From Kiritimatiellia bacterium (GTDB lineage Bacteria > Verrucomicrobiota > Kiritimatiellia > RFP12 > UBA1067), in assembly GCA_017405115.1 (NCBI GenBank), contig JAFRBA010000160.1, forward strand, positions 1 to 21,863: a stretch of DNA of 21,863 nt. Direction: 5' to 3'. A model generated the notes under the pieces. It saw only the letters and a list, made by a program, of their open reading frames with translations, had not been told where the DNA came from and made no database searches. Shown in pieces: positions 16,842 to 21,863 of this stretch; within the stretch, counting starts at the first letter, position 1, and each line of letters opens with the position of its first letter. The position numbers and the translations under genes are program-made.

Positions 16842-17972
16842 ATGACCATCCTCTACTTCCAGCCAAACGAATGCCCTGCTGGGCGCATGAAACTCCTCGG
16901 CGCACAGGCTGCTGCCCGCTCGGCGAAAGTTGCGCTCCAGATCGTCGAGTCCGCAGCCGTGGACGCGAGGCGCGTGCGCCGGCTCCTTGACTTCTGGCGG
17001 CCGGACGCCTGCATCGTCGAGTCTGGCAACGACGTGCGGTACTGCCCCGCCGAGGCCTTCGCGGGGACACCCGTGGTGTTCATCGACAGGGACCCCGCGT
17101 CGCTGCCTCCGTCGGCGCGTTCCGTCAACATCGACTCATCCGCCGTTGGCGAGGCGGCCGCCAGGGAGCTCATGTCGCTGGGGCTCTCGCACTTCGCCTG
17201 CCTCCCGGTCGCAAAGAACGTGTTCTGGGCGCGCGAGCGGACGGCGGCATTCAAGGACGCGCTCGAGCTCAACGGGCGCACGTGCGATGTCTTCGGCGGC
17301 TCCGCCAGAAACATGGCGGCGGCCGTGTCGCGCTGGCTGACCACCCTGCCGCGACCCTGCGGGATCTTCGCCGCGACCGACAGGCTCGGCGCGATGCTCC
17401 TCTCGGCCATCCGGCGAATCGACGCGTCCGTGCCCGAGGACTTCGCGGTCATCGGCGTCGACAATGACGAGACGATATGCGAAAACACAACGCCAACGCT
17501 GTCCTCCGTCGCGCCGGACTTCCGCAGCGCCGGGGAAATGGCGGTCGCGGCGATCCTCAATCCCGGCGACAGGGCCGTGCGAAGGAAATTCAGCACGTGC
17601 GGGGTGGTGCGGAGGGCATCGTCATTCACATCGAAAGTGCCGACTCCGGGACTGACCGCCGCGCTTGACGCGATACGCGCCCACGCCTGCGACGGGCTCA
17701 AGGCGTCCGACGTGGCCAGGGCCATGCATGTCTCGAGGAGGCTGGCCGAAAGACGCTTCAAGGACGCCACTGGCAAGACCATCCTCAAGGCAATACACGA
17801 ACGCCGCCTTGAAGCCGCAAGGAAGCTCGTCTGCCTCTCGGACACCCCCCTCGAGACGATTCCCGGTCTTGTCGGATGGAAAAGCGCTACGGCGTTCCGC
17901 GAGATATTCCGCAACACCTTCGGCGAGAACATGCATTCCATGCGCCGAAACGCAAGCCCAGCGGCTCGCTGA
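16842..17972 (+). CDS. XylR-like transcriptional regulator (sugar-binding receptor plus AraC-type HTH)
   Basis: This is a 376-aa cytoplasmic protein without a signal peptide. Residues about 1-265 form a LacI/GalR-like periplasmic-binding-protein fold: FIDRDP at 80-85, FAATDRLGAMLL at 176-187, and the family-typical IGVDNDETICENTTPTLSSV at 204-223. Residues about 270-376 form an AraC-type DNA-binding domain with two helix-turn-helix units. The first is around VARAMHVSRRLAERRFK (291-307); the second is around IPGLVGWKSATAFREIFRNTFG (340-361). E. coli XylR has the same order of domains and activates xylose genes, but PVC bacteria have many such paralogues, so the ligand here is unknown. A TTG at 16824 would give 6 more residues. 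ATG 16842 is preferred because the TTG lies upstream of, and overlaps, the -10 box region. It is divergent from the hydrolase operon, which it probably controls. Confidence 0.9.
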   Translation: MTILYFQPNECPAGRMKLLGAQAAARSAKVALQIVESAAVDARRVRRLLDFWRPDACIVESGNDVRYCPAEAFAGTPVVFIDRDPASLPPSARSVNIDSSAVGEAAARELMSLGLSHFACLPVAKNVFWARERTAAFKDALELNGRTCDVFGGSARNMAAAVSRWLTTLPRPCGIFAATDRLGAMLLSAIRRIDASVPEDFAVIGVDNDETICENTTPTLSSVAPDFRSAGEMAVAAILNPGDRAVRRKFSTCGVVRRASSFTSKVPTPGLTAALDAIRAHACDGLKASDVARAMHVSRRLAERRFKDATGKTILKAIHERRLEAARKLVCLSDTPLETIPGLVGWKSATAFREIFRNTFGENMHSMRRNASPAAR

Positions 17973-18000
17973 CGGCAAGACCTCGCCCCTCAACTAGATT

Positions 18001-18117
18001 CTACGATTTAACCTAAAAACGGCAGTTGACTAAGCCACAAAGGACACAAAGTTCACAAAGTATATATCTATCTTTGTGTTCTTTGTGATCTTTGTGGCGA
18101 AAAAATGCTAATCGTAG
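18001..18117. repeat. Outer 8-bp inverted repeat flanking the central palindrome
   Basis: CTACGATT at 18001-18008 is repeated in inverted orientation as AATCGTAG at 18110-18117. The right copy lies in the last codons and stop of the 1120-aa gene. The pair encloses the CACAAAG palindrome and could be the terminal repeats of a small palindromic element, or coincidence. Confidence 0.3.
18034..18098. repeat. Long palindrome of CACAAAG repeats, possible bidirectional terminator
   Basis: Left arm 18034-18060 and right arm 18072-18098 (27 bp each) are inverted copies around an 11-base AT-rich loop (TATATATCTAT), with mismatches only in the 2-base spacers. Each arm holds three CACAAAG units (CTTTGTG in the right arm) at a 9-bp period, the outermost extended to GCCACAAAG. 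It sits between two convergent genes, so a transcript from either side would form a very long hairpin. No U-run follows directly, so it is not a textbook intrinsic terminator. Similar CACAAAG or CACAGAG intergenic repeats are, from memory, found in various bacteria. Confidence 0.8.
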
Positions 18118-21100
18118 ACTTCCACTTCTGACAGCAGGCGGCAGTTTGCGGATGCGTCGCAGCCGCCGACCTCGACCGTCACGGACTCGGCCTCGACCGC
18201 CGGGAACGAAAGCTCCACCTTGCAGCCGCCGGCGCCAAACGCCGCAAGCTCGCGTCCGCCCGCCGTCACGCGGCCGGACTTGAGCGCGATCCTGCCTTCG
18301 CCGTCGCGGCAGCGGTGCAGCACAACCTTCGAGAACCGCTTCTTAGCGCCGAACTCCACGCGCACCCACGGCGCCCTGTCCTGCTTCTGCGGAGACCAGG
18401 TGAGATACGACACTATCGGCCACTCGTCCACCAGCCCGTCCTGCAGGAAGTACGTGAACGGAAGGTCCATGTATTGCCTCTGCGACGACGACGCCACGAT
18501 GCGCGGCCACCAGCCGTCGGGCATGGCCTTTGCCCCGATGTCGCGGATCTCCCCGAACGTGAGGATTCGCGGCGCGGCGGCAAGGTTGCCGGGCTTCCTG
18601 CGGTTGGCCTCAAGCCCGTAGACGTACTTCCTCGCAGCGGCAAGGTCGAACTTCTTTGCGCGATCGTAGTACACCTTGGCCTCGAATTTCTTCAGCACGT
18701 CCGTGAACTTGCCGCCCACGACCGCGATCGCCTCCGCCGCACCGTTCGGATGCATCTTCGCCGGCAGCCCCGCGCCCGTGAAAGTGGCCGTCGCCTCGCG
18801 ATCGGACGTGTTGACCGCGATGACGAGCGTCTCGCCGCCGAAACGCTTCAGCGCAGCGATGAGCGTCTTGTCCGGCCCGGTAGACGTCGCCTTGAGCGTG
18901 CCCTCGCGCGTAGGCGAGAGGAACACGTCGCGCGTCTCCAGCAATTCCTCCAGCAAGAGGCGTGGCCCATGACGCATGTGCTCGGTGAAGGCGCCGCCGT
19001 AGCTGTAGCGCGAATACCACATGAAGCCACGTGCGTCGCCTGCAAGAGCCAGGAGCGCCTGTTCGCGGATCTCGTCGTAGTCCGGCCCGCACGCAACCTT
19101 CCCCGGCTCTTTCGTGGGCCAATCAAAGAGCTGCGGCGCGAGCCATGCGCACTGCGCATGCGTAGCGGCCGCTTTCGTCTTGTCATAGGTGACGCGGCGC
19201 GGCGCGCGCGTGGTGCCGTCGGTGAAATAGTACGGATAGGCGTCCGGGCAGTTGATCTCCGCGCCGGCGATCGAATAGCGTATCGTCCCGTCGATGGAGT
19301 AGTTGAGCATGACCGTCGGATGGTACGGATCGATCTCCGCGAGGAACTCGCGCTCCTGCTTGAACCACTCCGCGTTGAGGTCGCGCCCTTCCGGCTCGTC
19401 CACGAGATAGTAGGCGCAGAACCAGGGATGGTCCCTCACCGCCTCGGCGAACCGGCGGACGGACTCCCTTTGCTCGGCGGTGAACGGGCCCTGCTGGGCC
19501 TTGGTGTCGAACAGCTTCCGCCCGTCCGGCTCGGTGATCGTAGGCGAAGCCACCAATCCTCGCTTCAGGGCACCCGCCCTGTCGCACTGCTTGCGCATGA
19601 ACTGCACGTCGCGGACATGGCCGTCGTACATCTGGGCGATGGTCAGCCCCGGATAGTCTTCGGTAAACTGGTCGCTGAACCATCCGAACGGCATGAACTT
19701 CTCGCCGTTGCGCCGCATCACGCCGTCTTCGTCGATCCATATCTCGCCATCCTGGAACGGAAGGTTGCGGATGCGTTTCACCGCTCCACCTGCCTTTATG
19801 AAGTAGTCGCCCTTCGCCTTGCCCGCGAACGGGAATCGGAAGCTGTTCGTCGCGGCAGCCGCCGCGAACTCCACCTTCTCGTCCGTCCCCGCGCCGGTCA
19901 GCGTGACCGCGAGCGGAGCGCCCGCGCCCTCTTCGAGAATGACTGCGCCCTTAATCTCGTCCAGCTTCATCGTGTCGAACACGCAGTCCCGGTAGCATGG
20001 CTTCGAGAGGACGATCTTCACCGGCTCGTATTCCACAGCCACTTCGGAGATCGTCTGCGCCTCGAGACGTCCTTCCGCCGAATACAGCTCGAAGTGCAGA
20101 GTCGCCAGTCCCTTCTTCACACCTCCGAGCGTTATGGAAACGGGCTGGAGCCTGTCGGACGGCATGCCCCTCAGCGGCGCGGCGCCGGACGCGACGGTCT
20201 TGCCGTTCACGTCCACGAGATACGCCCGCGCCTCCGCGAGGCGGAAGTCGCCGGCGCGGTTCACCGCAGTCGCCTTCGCGGTGACGGCGAGTGCGCCGGC
20301 GTCCGGCGCGGTGTCCGCCGAATTGAGGTTCAGCTCCCATGCGTGCCGGAGCGGATCGATGCCCAGCACTGCCGCCTTCGCGAACGACTTCGGATAGCAG
20401 AAACCCCTCGCCGACGCCGGCCAGATGCTCCACTCCGCGCGCTTGCCGGGAATCCGCGTGCGCCCTATGGAGAACAGCCCGACGAAATCCCCCTTGGCGC
20501 CGCCCTTCTGGCACGCATCCGCGACGCCCTTGTAGAGCGGCCCGACGGGAATGGCGACTTCCGCCGTCCACCCCCTCTCCGAAACCGCTGTCCTTGCCGT
20601 AGCGCCGCTCTGCCACTTCGCGTCGCAAACGTAGACGTCGTTGCCCGTGTTGTCGTCCACGCAGAAGTAGTCTGCGACATCGCCAGTCGGGCGCACGACT
20701 ATCTTGTAGAACGTGTCGCCCGCCGTGCTAGGCGAGAGGTTTATCTCGATGCACTCCTCGCGTGCGATCATCACGTTGTCGTGATTGCGGCGCTGGAGCG
20801 CCGCGAGCCTCGCCGCGTTCTCCAGCTCCTCGCAGTCGACGGCGACGTACAGCCAGTCGCCGTCGTGGAACGCCTTGAATCTGGTCTGCCCGGCCGCCGG
20901 AGGGCGCTCGCCCTTCTGAACCTTCACGAAGCCCGCCTGCCATGGCACGTCAGCCGCGAGCGCGCCGGACGGGTCGCCGCAGAATCCGGCGATGCAGGGA
21001 ATCGCGAAACTGGCTCCGCCAGGCAAGAGCCTGCCACCGCCGTCTTCGGGCTTGAGCCCTGCGCTTCCCGGACCGCCCGCCTTCCGCCGCTCGCGGATGG

Positions 21101-21470
21101 AGAACGAGAATGCATGCGGACGGTACCTGTCCTTACCGTCCTTGTTCTTCACATGGCACTGGAGCGTGACCCTGTAGTCGCCTGCGGGCCAGTCGCGCAC
21201 GTCAAGCTCCAGGGTTTCCGGCAGCTTGCCGGTCCACTTTGAAGGCGCGATCGGTATCGACCGCCAGTACGGATCATTGCCGTTCGCCTTCACCTTGCCG
21301 GCGTTCATCTCCACGAACGCCGCCGGGACGCCGTGCACGTACGCGAAAAAGCTGTAGCTCCGCAGCGTATCGCCTGCGGAAAACTCGATCTGCGGATGCA
21401 CATGCACCGGCTCGCCGCGCTGGACAACGGGATTGGCCACCGCAATGGCGGCCAGTAGAATCGCAAGCAT
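18108..21470 (-). CDS. Large secreted multidomain glycan-active protein (CBM9-like, TIM barrel, discoidin-like)
   Basis: The frame opens at GTG 21476, but ATG 21470 has GGAGG about 7 bp upstream and starts a short signal peptide (MLAILLAAIAVANP), giving 1120 aa. Residues about 20-130 form a beta domain. Residues about 160-370 resemble CBM9-like carbohydrate-binding modules (GDWLYVAVDCEE, IEINLSP, GWTAEVAIP). About 380-570 are beta-sandwich. A barrel-like region begins at RRNGEKFMPFGWF (about 586) and holds YLVDEPEG, with the acidic pair D691-E692 on a strand end. This recalls the DEP motif of the operon hydrolases. About 1000-1120 resemble an F5/8 (discoidin) domain ending SEVEVYD. Family is unassigned; a secreted glycan-binding hydrolase is the likely role. 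It follows the short ORF upstream by 26 bp and probably shares its promoter. Transcription converges on the regulator gene. Confidence 0.85.
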   Translation of the reverse strand: MLAILLAAIAVANPVVQRGEPVHVHPQIEFSAGDTLRSYSFFAYVHGVPAAFVEMNAGKVKANGNDPYWRSIPIAPSKWTGKLPETLELDVRDWPAGDYRVTLQCHVKNKDGKDRYRPHAFSFSIRERRKAGGPGSAGLKPEDGGGRLLPGGASFAIPCIAGFCGDPSGALAADVPWQAGFVKVQKGERPPAAGQTRFKAFHDGDWLYVAVDCEELENAARLAALQRRNHDNVMIAREECIEINLSPSTAGDTFYKIVVRPTGDVADYFCVDDNTGNDVYVCDAKWQSGATARTAVSERGWTAEVAIPVGPLYKGVADACQKGGAKGDFVGLFSIGRTRIPGKRAEWSIWPASARGFCYPKSFAKAAVLGIDPLRHAWELNLNSADTAPDAGALAVTAKATAVNRAGDFRLAEARAYLVDVNGKTVASGAAPLRGMPSDRLQPVSITLGGVKKGLATLHFELYSAEGRLEAQTISEVAVEYEPVKIVLSKPCYRDCVFDTMKLDEIKGAVILEEGAGAPLAVTLTGAGTDEKVEFAAAAATNSFRFPFAGKAKGDYFIKAGGAVKRIRNLPFQDGEIWIDEDGVMRRNGEKFMPFGWFSDQFTEDYPGLTIAQMYDGHVRDVQFMRKQCDRAGALKRGLVASPTITEPDGRKLFDTKAQQGPFTAEQRESVRRFAEAVRDHPWFCAYYLVDEPEGRDLNAEWFKQEREFLAEIDPYHPTVMLNYSIDGTIRYSIAGAEINCPDAYPYYFTDGTTRAPRRVTYDKTKAAATHAQCAWLAPQLFDWPTKEPGKVACGPDYDEIREQALLALAGDARGFMWYSRYSYGGAFTEHMRHGPRLLLEELLETRDVFLSPTREGTLKATSTGPDKTLIAALKRFGGETLVIAVNTSDREATATFTGAGLPAKMHPNGAAEAIAVVGGKFTDVLKKFEAKVYYDRAKKFDLAAARKYVYGLEANRRKPGNLAAAPRILTFGEIRDIGAKAMPDGWWPRIVASSSQRQYMDLPFTYFLQDGLVDEWPIVSYLTWSPQKQDRAPWVRVEFGAKKRFSKVVLHRCRDGEGRIALKSGRVTAGGRELAAFGAGGCKVELSFPAVEAESVTVEVGGCDASANCRLLSEVEVYD

Positions 21471-21496
21471 CTCCACCCCTCCCCTCTATGACACGA

Positions 21497-21799
21497 CTAC
21501 TGGATGATGACCACCATCCCGCTGTCGTAGTTGGACCCGGTCCACAACGTCTCGAACCGCCAGTAGTCCAGATAGTTCCAGGTCTGGTCGTTATTGGCAT
21601 CGGTCCGTCTCAGTTCGAGCCGGTTGTCGTCAAGAAGCGAACCTGCCGGGAAGTTCACGGCCGCACCGTCACCGCCGTTGTAGAGCTCCGCAGGTTGGAA
21701 TGAAGTACAACTTTCCCAATTGAGTAGGGTTATGCGCCCGTGCACACGCCCTGCCCTGCCATGACGGGATGTCCGCACCGACCACCCAGCCAATGCCAT
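21497..21799 (-). CDS. Short ORF, likely C-terminal remnant of a secreted beta-rich protein
   Basis: From ATG 21799 this reads 100 aa; the frame is open further to 21856 (TTG). The last 75 or so residues look like real protein (AELYNGGDG, LELRRTDANND, NYLDYWRFETLW), beta-rich with acidic and aromatic residues. The first 25 or so are basic and unlike them (MALAGWSVRTSRHGRAGRVHG). There is no signal peptide and no clear Shine-Dalgarno. The ending MVVIIQ resembles the IIVR and MIVR endings of the giant beta-helix proteins. The simplest reading is a decayed gene whose N-terminal part was lost. It could also be a short expressed ORF leading the 1120-aa gene 26 bp downstream. Function unknown. Confidence 0.45.
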   Translation of the reverse strand: MALAGWSVRTSRHGRAGRVHGRITLLNWESCTSFQPAELYNGGDGAAVNFPAGSLLDDNRLELRRTDANNDQTWNYLDYWRFETLWTGSNYDSGMVVIIQ

Positions 21800-21819
21800 C
21801 CCATCGCGAGAACGAGAGA

Positions 21820-21848
21820 ATGATACCCTATTCTCCCAAACGACGCAA
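21820..21848 (-). promoter_or_regulatory. Predicted promoter for the short ORF and the 1120-aa gene
   Basis: On the minus strand, TTGCGT (21848-21843) and TATCAT (21825-21820) are spaced by 17 bp. The -35 hexamer and spacing are identical to those of the XylR-like regulator promoter. The predicted start lies about 13 bases before ATG 21799. Box matches are seen; activity is inferred. Confidence 0.5.
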
Positions 21849-21863
21849 GGGGGCAAAAGTGCA

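Noticed and set aside
16853..17941. 362-codon minus-strand frame opposite the regulator
   Set aside because: The plus frame shows an unmistakable sugar-receptor plus AraC architecture; the opposite frame is Ser/Ala-rich noise.
16842..17972. Naming the regulator xylR and the operon a xylose or xylan system
   Set aside because: The domain order matches XylR, but PVC genomes carry many such paralogues with different ligands, and no xylose isomerase, xylulokinase or transporter gene is present here.
18034..18098. CRISPR array or classical intrinsic terminator
   Set aside because: The units are only 7 bases at 9-bp period and arranged as a palindrome, not as long repeats with unique spacers; no U-run follows the hairpin directly on either strand.
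18315..21242. 975-codon plus-strand open frame opposite the 1120-aa gene
   Set aside because: It is antisense to a well-supported multidomain gene; the product is Arg-rich with no recognisable domain and no ribosome binding site was noted.

Overview
The window is GC-rich, gene-dense bacterial DNA, and almost all of it is coded on the minus strand. Secreted glycoside-hydrolase-like proteins, very large secreted proteins with autotransporter-associated beta-strand repeats, and a XylR-type regulator (sugar-binding receptor fused to an AraC DNA-binding domain) together suggest a member of the PVC group. Kiritimatiellota or a near relative (Lentisphaerota, Verrucomicrobiota) is most likely. This is inferred from gene content alone, since no rRNA or housekeeping marker is present.

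Layout. (1) 16736 down to 1 is one tightly packed minus-strand unit of seven genes with gaps of -4 to about 40 bp. In order of transcription these are: a GH39-like hydrolase; a 1292-aa beta-helix protein; a 777-aa hydrolase with a DEP motif (GH123/DUF4091-like); a 1467-aa beta-helix protein paralogous to the first; a 498-aa DUF4832-type protein; a 714-aa paralogue of the 777-aa hydrolase; and a membrane-anchored protein that runs off the window at base 1. (2) 16842-17972 on the plus strand is the XylR-like regulator, divergent from the operon across a 105-bp region carrying two good sigma-70-like promoters. Both promoters sit so close to the start codons that the mRNAs should be leaderless or nearly so. 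(3) 17973-18107 is a convergent intergenic region dominated by a long imperfect palindrome built from CACAAAG repeats. (4) 21848 down to 18108 is a second minus-strand unit: a promoter, a short ORF that looks like the C-terminal remnant of a larger secreted protein, and a 1120-aa multidomain secreted protein (CBM9-like domain, TIM-barrel hydrolase-like region, discoidin-like C-terminus).

How it may work together. The regulator probably senses a sugar released from a polymer and switches on the divergent operon. The products are mostly exported, with clear signal peptides, and would hydrolyse a complex glycan outside the cytoplasm. The giant beta-helix proteins would provide surface binding or scaffolding. 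The operon contains two related modules (beta-helix giant plus DEP hydrolase), which points to an internal duplication followed by divergence. The glycan cannot be named from the sequence. There are no RNA genes, insertion sequences or CRISPR arrays, and no gene-free stretch longer than 300 bases.
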